From Planctomycetota bacterium (GTDB lineage: Bacteria; Planctomycetota; UBA1135; GCA-002686595), in the NCBI GenBank assembly GCA_016795325.1, contig JAEUHY010000025.1, positions 95,096 through 159,095 on the forward strand: DNA of 64,000 nt, in the 5' to 3' direction. Numbering within the stretch: the stretch's first letter is position 1; each line of letters opens with the position of its first letter. Made by a program: the position numbers and the translations under genes. Positions 35,691-44,993 of this stretch are shown piece by piece. Below the pieces are notes generated by a model. The model was given only the letters and a program-made list of their open reading frames with translations, ran no database searches and was not told where the DNA came from.

Positions 35691-38089
35691 GCGTTCCCGA
35701 TGCTTTCGCCAAGGAGTTCGCTTCGTTCCCCGCAGCGCTTCGTGCACTCGTCGAGGCGGAACTGGCGGCCGGCAATTCCATCGTCGCCATCGAACATGGC
35801 TTCCCCGCTGCGCCGTGCGGCGCGTCGATCAAGCTTGCGAAGGCAGTCGACGCAACGCGGCAGACGTCCACGGCCGCGATCTCGTACTACGCGCGGAACA
35901 ACTCGAACTACGCCGGCGAGTTCACCACGGCGGAGCGGCACTTCTTCGTGCTCGAACCGCCCCTAGCTCCCCCGCCGCCGCCGGACATGGACGCGATTCG
36001 CAAGGCGCTCGAAGCACCGGCGAGCCAACTCGCGCATGTCGCGGAACGCAACGCGAGTTCGCATCGGCCGTCGCCCCCAGCGGCCCCTGCAGCGACGCCC
36101 GCGAACTCACCGTCGGCGTCACGGGCCACTGCTCCCGCGGCCCGCGCGTTCACCAACACGGAAACCTCGCGCGGTTGGACGCGCGAGCTGCATTTCTGCG
36201 ACCGTCGCTCGCCGCAGGAAGTTCAGTGGTCGCTCGAACGCGAGCTGATGGCGTTGTTCACGCCGCGGATGGATGGCGACCAGCTGCGACTGGACGCCAC
36301 AGCGGAAGTCACTGGCGTTCGCTACGGATTCGAACTCCGGTTCCTCGCAGTGACTGCGCGGAACCATCACTACCTGCTCCGTGTCACGGCCGCCTGGGAC
36401 GAATCGGAGTCGCATCGCGAGTACTACCGCAAGACCTCGGACAGTTGGTTCCAGTCCTGGGTCCGCGAGCTTGTGGCCGCGACTCCACCCGACGCCAAGG
36501 ACAATCTCGTCGAGCGTTACCAGCAAGCGTGCGAGGCCGCGCTGCACGCGAGCCAAGGACTCGACTCCGTCGCAGCCGTGCAGGGCGTCATCGTGGACGG
36601 CGTGAAGCGCGGCGGAACGTACGGCACGTCGCACAAAGAGGGCGGCACGAACATTTTCTGGCGCACCGGGAAGTTCATCCGCTCGGACTACGGCGACGAT
36701 GCCGATCACAGAGAGTTCGCCGACGAGGCCGCGTTCCTCAGCATGCTCTGGAACTTCTGCCAGTTCGATGTGACGCGCACGGCGGGCAAGCGCGGCATCT
36801 CCGAACTCGACGCATGGCGTTTGATCCTGCGCCGCATGAATCCGCCGGCGTCCGACCCCGCGGGAGGCTTCGGCCGCCACTTGCAGATGGGCGTTGTCGC
36901 ATTCGCGGGCGCTGGAGTGATCCCCACGGCGACCCACGCCGCGGCCACGATGCAGCCGCTGCACTCGACACCGCTCGCGAAGTGGCTGGGCATCGGCGTG
37001 CTCGTGCTCGTCGTCGCCGGCCTCGCGGCGTGGCGGCTCGTTTCGATCGAGTCCACGGGCACGCCGCTCGGGCCGGCGCTGCGCACCGGCACGCATGTGT
37101 TTCAGCTCATCGCCACGACGGAGCGCTACCTACCGAGCCTGCATCGCAACCCAGCAAAGAATCGCTACCGCATCGACTTGCTCGTGCTGCCCATCGCCGA
37201 CCTGACGAAGCAGGAGACGTTCACGCTCATCCGCCAGCAGGAGGCCAACGCGCTGACGCCGATGACGAAAATCCTCGGCGTGGATGGCGACGTGGTGTGG
37301 ATCAACGCACTCAGCACGTTCGCCGTGAACCTGCGCACCAAACGCGTCGCGAGCGAAGCAGACTTGCGTGCAGCGAATCCGGGTCTGGAGATGTTCTTGA
37401 AGAGCGCGCGACCGGAGTTCGTGCAGCGCTTCGTCGCGGTCGCGCCGGACTGGAGCCACGCTTATGAGTTTTCGGGGGAAACTCTCAAAGCGAGCGCGTG
37501 CGAGCCGCCGCCGCGCAACGGTTGGCTCGACGAGCAACGCAGCGCTCGACTCGAGGGCGGCCTGTGTTCGGGCGGCTTGATCTCGGCTTCCGAGTGGATC
37601 GCGATCGTGACGGCCGAGGACGCCAAGAGCGACTTCAAGCAAGGCTTCTCACTTCCACGCGATTTCTCGGCGGGCGAGAAGGACCGTGCGCGGCAGCTGT
37701 ACCGCGGCGCCGCCGACTCGAGCCAGGACCGTCCGCGGATCCAAAGCTCCGCGCGCGTGGGCGAGGCCGAGTATCGCACCGGCAACTTCCTGCGCGCTGC
37801 GAGCGGCGGCGCACTCCTGCGCGCCGCGGACCCAGACAGCGTGTTCCTCGTCCATCGCAGCGGAACCGAGCTCTTTGCGCCCTACACGCTCACTCGCCTG
37901 ACGCCGGACGGCGCAGCCCTCTGGGCCGTCGTCAGCGGCATCGGGCGACTGGAGCAAATCCTCCCCGGCGAGCAGACCATCGTGCTCAAAGGCGAACGCA
38001 CCCCCGTGCCCGACAAGGTGCCGGAACCGATCCTGGTGTTCGTGGACGTCGCGAGCGGCGAGCTGCGCACCGTCTCGTTGTGGCGCTGA
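35687..38089 (+). CDS. Large single-helix protein with a PA2928-like C-terminal region
   Basis: The protein is 800 residues. The N-terminal 430 are probably cytoplasmic: a helical start with a bidirectional cleft pattern ('GNSIVAIEHGFPAAPCGASI') and a middle block ('TNIFWRTGKFIRSDYGDDAD', 'AFLSMLWNFCQFDVTRTAGK'). One membrane helix lies near residues 433-452 ('WLGIGVLVLVVAGLAAWRLV'). The C-terminal 350 residues, beginning 'TGTHVFQLIATTERYLPSLH' then 'RNPAKNRYRIDLLVLPI', recall proteins annotated 'PA2928 family', from memory only. These are uncharacterised and often beta-propeller-like. The GTG at 35687 overlaps the previous stop, so the three genes 33820-38089 behave as one translationally coupled unit. 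Confidence 0.6.
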   Translation: MSVPDAFAKEFASFPAALRALVEAELAAGNSIVAIEHGFPAAPCGASIKLAKAVDATRQTSTAAISYYARNNSNYAGEFTTAERHFFVLEPPLAPPPPPDMDAIRKALEAPASQLAHVAERNASSHRPSPPAAPAATPANSPSASRATAPAARAFTNTETSRGWTRELHFCDRRSPQEVQWSLERELMALFTPRMDGDQLRLDATAEVTGVRYGFELRFLAVTARNHHYLLRVTAAWDESESHREYYRKTSDSWFQSWVRELVAATPPDAKDNLVERYQQACEAALHASQGLDSVAAVQGVIVDGVKRGGTYGTSHKEGGTNIFWRTGKFIRSDYGDDADHREFADEAAFLSMLWNFCQFDVTRTAGKRGISELDAWRLILRRMNPPASDPAGGFGRHLQMGVVAFAGAGVIPTATHAAATMQPLHSTPLAKWLGIGVLVLVVAGLAAWRLVSIESTGTPLGPALRTGTHVFQLIATTERYLPSLHRNPAKNRYRIDLLVLPIADLTKQETFTLIRQQEANALTPMTKILGVDGDVVWINALSTFAVNLRTKRVASEADLRAANPGLEMFLKSARPEFVQRFVAVAPDWSHAYEFSGETLKASACEPPPRNGWLDEQRSARLEGGLCSGGLISASEWIAIVTAEDAKSDFKQGFSLPRDFSAGEKDRARQLYRGAADSSQDRPRIQSSARVGEAEYRTGNFLRAASGGALLRAADPDSVFLVHRSGTELFAPYTLTRLTPDGAALWAVVSGIGRLEQILPGEQTIVLKGERTPVPDKVPEPILVFVDVASGELRTVSLWR

Positions 38090-38230
38090 AGGCGCAATCG
38101 CGTCAACGCGCGGTGCTCCGATCCCGCGACGCTTGATCGGCGTGAACGCGTCGCCACACTCCTCTCTCGCAGCGGACGTTCCGCAACAGCTCCGCGCGCT
38201 CGTCCCGAACTCACCTGGACGATCAACGCC

Positions 38231-38983
38231 ATGTGGTTCCGCGGCAAACAACAACACCAACTCGAAGCCGACTACCATCAGTTCCACCTGTGCCCGGTGG
38301 AGCTGAGCGACAGCGAGCGCGAGGCGCTGACGAGCACGATCGGAACCGTGCATCCGGTCGACGACGCCGATTTCCTCTCGCTGACGACGTTTCGGCAGTA
38401 CGGGAGAATCGACGTCGAGTTCGAGTTGTTCCGCGGCCGGGCCCCGGAGTTGGGCGCGGAGTGGCAAGACGTGGTGGAGTTCTCGGTGCGTACGCCGGCC
38501 AAGGTGCTGCGCATCGAGAGCTTCGAAGCGCGGGACGACGAACCAGCGGTGGGCGTCAAGCCGGGGGATACGTACCGCGTGCGCTACGCAACGAAAGACG
38601 CCGCACGCGCGCCGAGCGACGGAGATGAGCCCGGCGAGTCGTACCGTGTCGAGGTCTGGCCGTCCCCGTTCGCGCCTCCGGAGCTGGTGCGCGCTTCGTG
38701 GGTCGCGCTGTACTGGCACGCCCAGTACGCAGCGCAGCGCGCGCTCGAGGCGCTCCCGCCCACGGGCGGCGGCCGCACCGAGCGGATGGTCGAGACCGCC
38801 TTCGATGCGTATCCCGAGCTCCCGCGGGCGATCCTGGCGGGCGAGGAGCACGCTCGCTTCGCTGTGATCGCATTCACCGAGCGAGTGAACCCGCACGAGT
38901 TCTCGAACTGGAATCGCGACCAGCTGATCCTCGCCGTGGCCCGGCGGCGCGTGGCCGGCGGCGGCCCGGACGCGGCCCGCTGA
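38231..38983 (+). CDS. Hypothetical soluble protein
   Basis: The protein is 250 residues and not recognised. It begins 'MWFRGKQQHQLEADYHQFHL' and contains an alpha/beta part ('RIDVEFELFRGRAPELGAEW') and a helical end ('RDQLILAVARRRVAGGG'). There is no signal peptide or membrane segment. It is 141 bp after the PA2928-like gene on the same strand, so it could extend that operon. The next gene, feoA, has its own Fur-box-like promoter 60 bp further on and is a separate unit. Confidence 0.6.
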   Translation: MWFRGKQQHQLEADYHQFHLCPVELSDSEREALTSTIGTVHPVDDADFLSLTTFRQYGRIDVEFELFRGRAPELGAEWQDVVEFSVRTPAKVLRIESFEARDDEPAVGVKPGDTYRVRYATKDAARAPSDGDEPGESYRVEVWPSPFAPPELVRASWVALYWHAQYAAQRALEALPPTGGGRTERMVETAFDAYPELPRAILAGEEHARFAVIAFTERVNPHEFSNWNRDQLILAVARRRVAGGGPDAAR

Positions 38984-39018
38984 CCGGCGCCGGCGCGTTC
39001 TCTCCGCACAAAGACCCC

Positions 39019-39048
39019 TTGACGAAGCCGCCTCCGCGGGCCGATGAT
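39019..39048 (+). promoter_or_regulatory. Predicted sigma-70 type promoter of feoAB
   Basis: A -35-like TTGACG (39019-39024) is followed 18 bp later by GATGAT (39043-39048), which matches four of six bases of TATAAT. It ends just before the Fur-box-like palindrome at 39050, so a bound repressor would cover the expected transcription start. This is a prediction from sequence only. Confidence 0.45.
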
Positions 39049-39049
39049 A

Positions 39050-39068
39050 GTTGAGAATCGGTCTCAAC
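39050..39068. promoter_or_regulatory. Fur-box-like operator upstream of feoA
   Basis: The perfect inverted repeat 'gttgaga-atcgg-tctcaac' (7 bp arms, 5 bp centre) is close to the TGAGAAT-N-ATTCTCA form of Fur-type operators. It lies 14 bp before the feoA ATG and directly after a plausible promoter. The position and the ferrous-iron genes downstream fit repression by Fur or a DtxR/IdeR-type regulator when iron is plentiful. Confidence 0.6.
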
Positions 39069-39082
39069 AACGTGAGCCCACG

Positions 39083-39310
39083 ATGACCAGCCTTGACCTG
39101 CTCAACCCCGGCGCCAGCGCGCGCCTGGTCTCCATCGGCGGCGACCGCGCCTTCCGCTGTCGTTTGATGGAGCTCGGGCTGCTGCCCGGCACGCTCGTGC
39201 GCCTGATCCGGCGCGTCGACGTCGGCGGCGTGCTCGAAGTCGAGGTGCGCGGCTGCCGCCTCTCGGTGCGCCACGGTGAAGCGCGCCAGCTCGCGGTCGA
39301 GCCCGGCTGA
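39083..39310 (+). CDS. feoA: Ferrous iron transport protein A
   Basis: The protein is 75 residues with the SH3-like FeoA fold: 'LVSIGGDRAFRCRLMELGLL' then 'PGTLVRLIRRVDVGGVLEVE' and 'RGCRLSVRHGEARQLAVEP'. FeoA is a small cytoplasmic partner of FeoB. The ATG at 39083 gives the usual length and lies after the Fur-box-like repeat; an upstream in-frame ATG at 39044 would put the operator inside the gene. feoB follows after 39 bp. Confidence 0.9.
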   Translation: MTSLDLLNPGASARLVSIGGDRAFRCRLMELGLLPGTLVRLIRRVDVGGVLEVEVRGCRLSVRHGEARQLAVEPG

Positions 39311-39349
39311 GCGCCCGCCGGCGCGCCCGCTGCGCCGCCTCATCCGACC

Positions 39350-41566
39350 GTGAGCACCACCGCAGACTCTCCGACGCTCGCGACACGCCGCGTCGCCATC
39401 GCGGGCAACCCGAACACGGGCAAGACGACGCTGTTCAACCGTTTGACCGGGCTGTCGGCCAAGGTCGGCAACTACCCGGGCGTGACGGTCGAGAGCGAGA
39501 GCGGCGAGGTCAAGCTCGCGCGCTCGGGCACGATCACGCTGGTCGACGTGCCGGGCACGTACAGCCTGACGGCGCGCAGCGCAGAGGAGCAGATCGCGAT
39601 CCAGGCGATCTGCGGGCTGCACCCGCTCGAGCGTCCCGACGCCGTCGTGCTGGTCGTCGACGCGACGCAGCTGACGCGCAACCTGTACCTCGCGCTGCAG
39701 GTGATCGAGACCGACATCCCGCTGGTCGTCGCGCTGAACATGGTCGACATGCTCGGCGAGCTGGGCGTCCAGATCGACGCCGCGGCGCTCGAGCGCGAGC
39801 TCGGCGTGCGCGTGGTCGCGGTCAGCGCGCAACACGGGCAAGGCGTCGACGAGCTGCGCGCCGCGCTCGACGAGGCGCTCCAGACGCCGGAGCGTGCGCG
39901 CCCCGGTCCGCGCTGGATCCCCAGCGATGCGCGCCTGCGAGCCGACGTCGAGGCCGTAGCGGCGGAGCTGCCGGCGCTCTGGCGCACCGAGAATCCGCGC
40001 CGGCGCAACGCGCTCGCGCTGTGGGCGCTGCTCTCGCTCGACGAGAACGACGAGCTGCCCGACGCGCCCGCGAAACTGCGCGAAACGGTGCTCGCCCGGC
40101 GGCGCGCGGCCGCCGCGCAGGGCCGCGAGATCGAGGCCGAGATCATCCAGGGCCGCTACGCGTGGATCGACGAGCGCGCACCGAAGTTCCTGCGCCAGCG
40201 CACCAACGCGGCGCCGAGCCGCACGGACCGCGTCGACCGGCTGCTGCTGCATCCCGCGCTGGGCTTTGTCGTGTTCCTGGCTGCGATGGGCCTGGTGTTC
40301 CAATCGCTCTTTTCGTGGGCCGACCCGCTGATCGGCCTGATCGAGAGCGCCGTCGCCGTCGTGAAGGAGCAAGTTGTCGCCGCGCTCCCCGCGGGCCTGT
40401 TCAACGACTTCGTCGCCGAAGGCCTGATCGAAGGGGTCGGCAGCGTGATCGTATTCCTGCCGCAGATCCTGCTCCTCTTCTTCTTCATCGGCGTGATGGA
40501 GGACTCGGGCTACATGGCCCGCGTCGCGTTCCTCATGGACCGCCTGATGAAGTCGATCGGCCTGCACGGCCGCGCCTTCGTGCCGATGATGTCGGGCTTC
40601 GCCTGCGCGGTGCCGGCGATCCTCGCCACGCGCACGATGGAGCGCCAGCGCGACCGCATGCTCACGATGATGGTCGTGCCGCTGATGACTTGCTCGGCGC
40701 GTCTGCCGGTGTATTCGCTCCTGATCGCCGCGCTGTTCCCGCCCGACCGCATCTTCGGCGTGCTGCCCGTGCAGGGCCTGTTGATGGTCGCGCTCTACGT
40801 GTTCAGCACGGGTCTGGCGCTCATCGTCGCCGCCGTCCTCGGCCGCACGCTCATCAAGGGCAAGAGCGTGCCCCTGCTGCTCGAAATGCCGCCCTACCGC
40901 GTCCCCCACTGGCCGAGCGTGCTCGCGGCGATGTGGCGCAAGACGCGCGTGTTCCTGAGCGAAGCGGGCACCGTGATCCTCGCTTGCACGGTCGTGATGT
41001 GGCTGCTGCTCACCTTCCCGCGCCAGCCGGAGCTCGACGCTCAATACGCGGCGCGCATCGAGTCCGTCGAGGCGCAACTGCCGGCCGGCGAGGAGCGCGA
41101 CGAGCGCGTCGCGACACTCGAAAACGAGCGCGCCGGCGAAGCCCTCCGCTCGAGCTACGGCGGCCGCCTGGGCCACCTCATCGAGCCCGCGATCGAGCCC
41201 CTGGGCTTCGATTGGAAGATCGGCATCGGCCTGCTCGGCGCCTTCGCCGCCCGCGAAGTCTTCGTGAGCACCATGGGCGTCGTCTACGGCATCGGCGAAG
41301 ACGTCGACGAAGAATCGGTCGGCCTGCGCCAGCGCATCAAACAAGAAGCCCACGCCGACGGCCGCCCGATCTACACGCCGCTCGTCGGCCTCTCGCTGAT
41401 GGTCTTTTTCGCCATCGCGTGCCAGTGCATGAGCACACTCGCCGTCGTCAAGCGCGAGACGCGCTCGTGGACCTGGCCGACGTTCCTGTTCGTGTACACG
41501 GGCGCGCTGGCGTGGCTCTTGTCGTTCGCCGTGTTCCAGGGCGGCGTGCTGCTCGGGTTTGGCTGA
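39350..41566 (+). CDS. feoB: Ferrous iron transport protein B (GTPase permease)
   Basis: This 738-residue protein is complete. The G-domain contains G1 'GNPNTGKTTLFNRLTG', the switch-I strand 'VGNYPGVTVESESGEV', G3 'DVPGTYSL' and G4 'LNMVDMLGELG'. Membrane part landmarks are 'SGFACAVPAILATRTMERQR', 'VPLMTCSARLPVYSLLIAAL', 'GAFAAREVFVSTMGVVYGIG' and 'YTPLVGLSLMVFFAIACQCM' then 'STLAVVKRETRSW'. FeoB imports Fe2+ across the inner membrane. The GTG at 39350 matches the short leader before the G1 motif. Two damaged partial copies of this gene lie at 44.5 and 47.6 kb. Confidence 0.95.
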   Translation: MSTTADSPTLATRRVAIAGNPNTGKTTLFNRLTGLSAKVGNYPGVTVESESGEVKLARSGTITLVDVPGTYSLTARSAEEQIAIQAICGLHPLERPDAVVLVVDATQLTRNLYLALQVIETDIPLVVALNMVDMLGELGVQIDAAALERELGVRVVAVSAQHGQGVDELRAALDEALQTPERARPGPRWIPSDARLRADVEAVAAELPALWRTENPRRRNALALWALLSLDENDELPDAPAKLRETVLARRRAAAAQGREIEAEIIQGRYAWIDERAPKFLRQRTNAAPSRTDRVDRLLLHPALGFVVFLAAMGLVFQSLFSWADPLIGLIESAVAVVKEQVVAALPAGLFNDFVAEGLIEGVGSVIVFLPQILLLFFFIGVMEDSGYMARVAFLMDRLMKSIGLHGRAFVPMMSGFACAVPAILATRTMERQRDRMLTMMVVPLMTCSARLPVYSLLIAALFPPDRIFGVLPVQGLLMVALYVFSTGLALIVAAVLGRTLIKGKSVPLLLEMPPYRVPHWPSVLAAMWRKTRVFLSEAGTVILACTVVMWLLLTFPRQPELDAQYAARIESVEAQLPAGEERDERVATLENERAGEALRSSYGGRLGHLIEPAIEPLGFDWKIGIGLLGAFAAREVFVSTMGVVYGIGEDVDEESVGLRQRIKQEAHADGRPIYTPLVGLSLMVFFAIACQCMSTLAVVKRETRSWTWPTFLFVYTGALAWLLSFAVFQGGVLLGFG

Positions 41567-41834
41567 ACGCGCGTGTCTCGCTGGCGCGAGCCTGATTCCG
41601 CGTCGCGAAGCAGGGGCTTCTAGGGGGCCCGCCGGCTTGACAAATCCAAAATTGGGTTTTGAGGTTGAGGGCGAGCATCACCGCGGACTGCCAGCGCTCG
41701 AGCTGGATGGACGCCGGCCTGAGAGTGCTTGCTGACACTCGAAGCCTCGTCGGAACTTTTCGACACAATTCCGCCCCGCTTCGCGACACGCGCTCGGACT
41801 CTCGACGAACGCCGGCCGGCGTGAGGGAGGGGCC

Positions 41835-42077
41835 ATGAAGCAGTTTGCTGGACGAGTGCTCGGACTCGCGGCGAGCGTCGGCGCCGTCCGACGCGCCCGC
41901 ATTCCCAGTCTGGTGTGCGACACGGGTCCATGGCTCCCGAGCTTCAACCATGCCGAGACGGTCGACTTCGATCGCGACGGCCAGCTCGACGTCATCGCTT
42001 CGATTGGCATTCGCGGCGTGTGGGTGCTGCGCGACAACGGGCTGCACGAGCGTCTCCACGTCTTCCTCGGCAAGTGA
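41835..42077 (+). CDS. 80-residue single-repeat FG-GAP/VCBS mini-protein
   Basis: The ATG is preceded by a strong 'gagggagggg'. The product has one Ca-binding-like repeat ('VDFDRDGQLDVIASIGIRGV') and ends 'LHVFLGK', like the end 'PRIFFGK' of the following 724-residue FG-GAP protein. It looks like a start and an end of such a protein joined after loss of the middle, or a real miniature relative. No signal peptide is clear. It is 31 bp before the large gene. Confidence 0.5.
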   Translation: MKQFAGRVLGLAASVGAVRRARIPSLVCDTGPWLPSFNHAETVDFDRDGQLDVIASIGIRGVWVLRDNGLHERLHVFLGK

Positions 42078-42108
42078 ACCGCTCGGATCGAGCGCAAAGG
42101 ACAACGCG

Positions 42109-44283
42109 ATGAACGCATCGATTCTTCTCAGCATGTGCGCGGCGAGTCTGGTCGCGCTGACCACGATCGCCGCCGCCCAGACGCGGGGGACGCGCTTTCC
42201 GCCGTCCGTCTGGGAGACGGGCAGCGCCTTTCCGCTGACGAGCAAGATCGAGATCGTCGACCTCGATCGCGACGGCCGATCGGAAGCCGCAGTGGTGCGC
42301 AGCATCTTCGCCGGAGACTCCGTGTTGCTGCGAGGCGCCGAAGATGGCTCGTTGGAGTCGCGCACCACGATCGGCTCGCCGTTCCCGCCGATCACGGACA
42401 TCGCCAGCGGCGACTTCAACGGCGACGGGTGGCCGGAGTTCGTCGTTCAGCGCTGGACCACGCCGAGCTTGTCGACGGAACTCAGCGACGGCGTGGGCGG
42501 CTTTCTTCCTCCGCTGACGCTCGCAGAATCGAACTACCTGAGCCACCCACCGCTCGTTGCGGACTTCGACAACGACGGTTTCGACGACGTCGCGTGGCAC
42601 GACGATCAAGCCGACCGGATCTTCGTTCGCAGAGGCGGACCGCAAGGACCCACATCGGCCGCGATCGAATCGCTGGTGCAGGCGCCGAGCGGGTGGAGCT
42701 GGGGAGAAGCCGCCGGAGACTTCGATGGCGACGGGAACGTGGATATCGCCCTGTCGCTCGCCCTGCCGACCGCGTCGCGTGTGGCCATCCTGCGGGGAGA
42801 CGGCCAAGGCCGATTCATCGAGCGCTACGCAATCGAGAACAGCGGGCTGCGCTTTGCGGCCGACTTCGAAGGCGACGGTGTGGTCGAGCTGGTGACGTGG
42901 ACTTTGTGGTCGGGGACGACGATTCAGCGCTTCTCGGCCGGGAAGTTCCTCGAGCAGCCGATCCCTACAGCGCCGGGCGCATGGTTGGAAGCAGCGCACG
43001 ATCTCGACGGTGATGGCGACCTCGACGGGATCTTCGCGAGCTCGCGGACGCCGCAGTTGCACTTGTACGAAAACGGCGGCTTCCGCCCGGCCGGTATTGA
43101 GCTGTGGATTCCGCGCGAAGCGGCTCACTTCGAATTCGGAGACATGAATGGCGACGGACTAGACGACATCGTCGCGGTCTTCCTCGAGGAGGATCCACTC
43201 GTGCTCTTCGCCTCCGTCAACGGACGCTTCGACACGCCTCGACCCACGACGAATCTGGTCGACACAACGAACGCGACTGCGGGCGACTTGAACGGCGATG
43301 GGCGCGCGGACGTCGTCGCGCTGCGGGACGGCGCCGTCTCGGCCTACATCGGCGCGGGCGGAGGGGAGTTTCTCGTCGTCTGGAGCCGCAACGTGTCGGG
43401 ACTGATCCTGTCCTTGCAGCTCGCCGACCTGGACATCGACGGCGACCTCGACCTGTTCGGGGCTCGCTACACCTCGAGTTTCGAGTACTTCAGCGCCTTG
43501 AACGACGGGACCGGGAATCTGTCGGACTTGGTCCAGGCGACATTTTCCGTGCCCTCGTTCGACAACCAGCGACAGCTCGCGGACGTCGACGGCGATGGGA
43601 AGCTCGACATCATCGTTCGATCGAACGGGATATCGGTGGGACGCGGCGATGGCGTCGGAGGATTCGGGGCGCCGGTCGTGACCACGCCGAACTCCTTCCT
43701 TCCTTGGGCAACTGCGACCGCCGACTTCGACTGCGACGGGCGTGCGGATCTCGTGGTCACCAGTCAGCAGGGCGAGTTCGAGTTGTACCGCGGCATGCCC
43801 GACGGAAGTTTCAACGTGACCCTGCCGCCTGCGGTCATCCAGGAGTTTCCGCTTGGCCTGCAGGCCGGCGACTTCGACGGCGATGGGAACGCGGACGTTG
43901 TATTCGCCGTCAGCAACCCAGGAGTGGACAGCGGCGCTGCTGTGGTCTGCATGCGCGGACAAGGGAACTTCCTCTTTCGCGAGCCCGTCTACTCGCCGCT
44001 CGCTCTGATCGAGAAGAACGTGGCGTCGTTGTCCACGGCGCGATTCGGCGGAGGGCGCGGACTCGACCTCGTGGTGCGTTGGGCGGGTGAATCGTCCGAT
44101 CTCAGCGACCCGCACGCTGTTGAAGTGCTCGTCTCCTCGGGCGACGGCCGATTCCGTGCGGCGCACGCGACCTGGATCGCGGGAGAGTCGTTGGCCGACT
44201 TCAACGGTGACGGCCGCACGGACCTGCTCGGTCGTGGGTTCGGCAGCTCGTACGAAACGCCGCGCATCTTCTTCGGCAAGTAG
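42109..44283 (+). CDS. Secreted FG-GAP/VCBS repeat protein
   Basis: The protein is 724 residues with a signal peptide ('LLSMCAASLVALTTIAAAQ'). The rest consists of about a dozen FG-GAP units with the Ca-binding core DxDxDGxxD: 'IVDLDRDGRSEAAVV', 'SGDFNGDGWPEFVVQ', 'VADFDNDGFDDVAWH', 'AGDFDGDGNVDIALS', 'LADLDIDGDLDLFGA', 'TADFDCDGRADLVVT', 'LADFNGDGRTDLLG'. It is expected to be a beta-propeller exported to the cell surface, as in integrin-alpha-like proteins. The binding target is unknown. The ATG at 42109 starts the signal peptide; an open frame reaches 41845, antisense to nothing but overlapping the mini-protein. Confidence 0.85.
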   Translation: MNASILLSMCAASLVALTTIAAAQTRGTRFPPSVWETGSAFPLTSKIEIVDLDRDGRSEAAVVRSIFAGDSVLLRGAEDGSLESRTTIGSPFPPITDIASGDFNGDGWPEFVVQRWTTPSLSTELSDGVGGFLPPLTLAESNYLSHPPLVADFDNDGFDDVAWHDDQADRIFVRRGGPQGPTSAAIESLVQAPSGWSWGEAAGDFDGDGNVDIALSLALPTASRVAILRGDGQGRFIERYAIENSGLRFAADFEGDGVVELVTWTLWSGTTIQRFSAGKFLEQPIPTAPGAWLEAAHDLDGDGDLDGIFASSRTPQLHLYENGGFRPAGIELWIPREAAHFEFGDMNGDGLDDIVAVFLEEDPLVLFASVNGRFDTPRPTTNLVDTTNATAGDLNGDGRADVVALRDGAVSAYIGAGGGEFLVVWSRNVSGLILSLQLADLDIDGDLDLFGARYTSSFEYFSALNDGTGNLSDLVQATFSVPSFDNQRQLADVDGDGKLDIIVRSNGISVGRGDGVGGFGAPVVTTPNSFLPWATATADFDCDGRADLVVTSQQGEFELYRGMPDGSFNVTLPPAVIQEFPLGLQAGDFDGDGNADVVFAVSNPGVDSGAAVVCMRGQGNFLFREPVYSPLALIEKNVASLSTARFGGGRGLDLVVRWAGESSDLSDPHAVEVLVSSGDGRFRAAHATWIAGESLADFNGDGRTDLLGRGFGSSYETPRIFFGK

Positions 44284-44489
44284 AGCCGGTCTCTCACGGG
44301 TGCATGCTGCGCAACCTGTGGTTGGCCGCACCGCACGATCACCACGTCCTCCGCGGGCGCGCGGCATCCGCCTCTCGTGTCCGCAACCGGACGGGCCGGT
44401 CAATCGGGCGGCCGCGTGCAGCGTCGAGGCTGGGACGATGCATGCAGCCCGCCGTCCCCTGAGTGCGCCGACGTCGCGTCCGCCAGCAG

Positions 44490-44857
44490 ATCGCCGTGCC
44501 GCTGAGGACCTGCTCGGCGCGCCTGTTGGTGTGTTCCCGGCGCGCGAGGTCGTCGTGAGCACCATGGGCGTCGTCTACGGCATCGGCGAAGACGTCGACG
44601 AAGCGTCGGTCGGCCTGCGCCAGCGCATCAAACAAGAAGCCCACGCCGACGGCCGCCCGATCTACACGCCGCTTGTCGGCCTCTCGCTGATGGTCTTCTT
44701 CGCCATCGCGTGCCAGTGCATGAGCACACTCGCCGTCGTCAAGCGCGAGACGCGCTCGTGGACTTGGCCAACGTTCCTGTTCATCTACACGGGCGCGCTG
44801 GCGTGGCTGCTCTCGTTCGCCGTGTTCCAGGGCGGCGTGTTGCTCGGGTTTGGTTGA
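44490..44857 (+). pseudogene. feoB: feoB fragment 1 (internal deletion, N-terminal part missing)
   Basis: Two blocks of feoB are joined. The first, about 44496-44536, matches feoB around 40675-40715 ('VPLRTCSARLLV' for 'VPLMTCSARLPV'). From about 44537 to the TGA at 44857 the sequence matches feoB 41243-41566 with only a few nucleotide differences ('STMGVVYGIGEDVDEASVGL' through 'GGVLLGFG'). About 525 bp are missing between the blocks, and the reading frame changes at the joint. No G-domain is present. It cannot transport iron. Its 3' flank matches that of fragment 2 but not that of intact feoB. Confidence 0.9.
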
Positions 44858-44993
44858 GCGCGCTCGCGTCGGAGACGCCTGTCTCGTCGATGAAGGGCGT
44901 TCGACGATGGATCGCCCAGCCGCGGCGAAGCTCACGTCCTCGGTCGACGACGGCCGCCTCCGGCGGAAGTCACCGCTTGAAGGTCCGATCCGC
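44858..44993. repeat. Duplicated 3' flank of feoB fragment 1
   Basis: About 135 bp directly after the feoB fragment stop are nearly identical to 48141-48276: the first 75 bases by eye match completely ('cgcgctcgcgtcggagacgc' onward), with scattered differences later. The intact feoB at 39.3-41.6 kb has a different 3' flank, so the two fragments share an ancestor that was not this feoB locus. Confidence 0.9.

Noticed and set aside
37649..41353. A 1234-codon open frame on the minus strand across the hypothetical genes, feoA and feoB
   Set aside because: It is antisense to well-supported genes, His/Arg/Ala-rich and without any domain. Long antisense frames are expected at this GC content.
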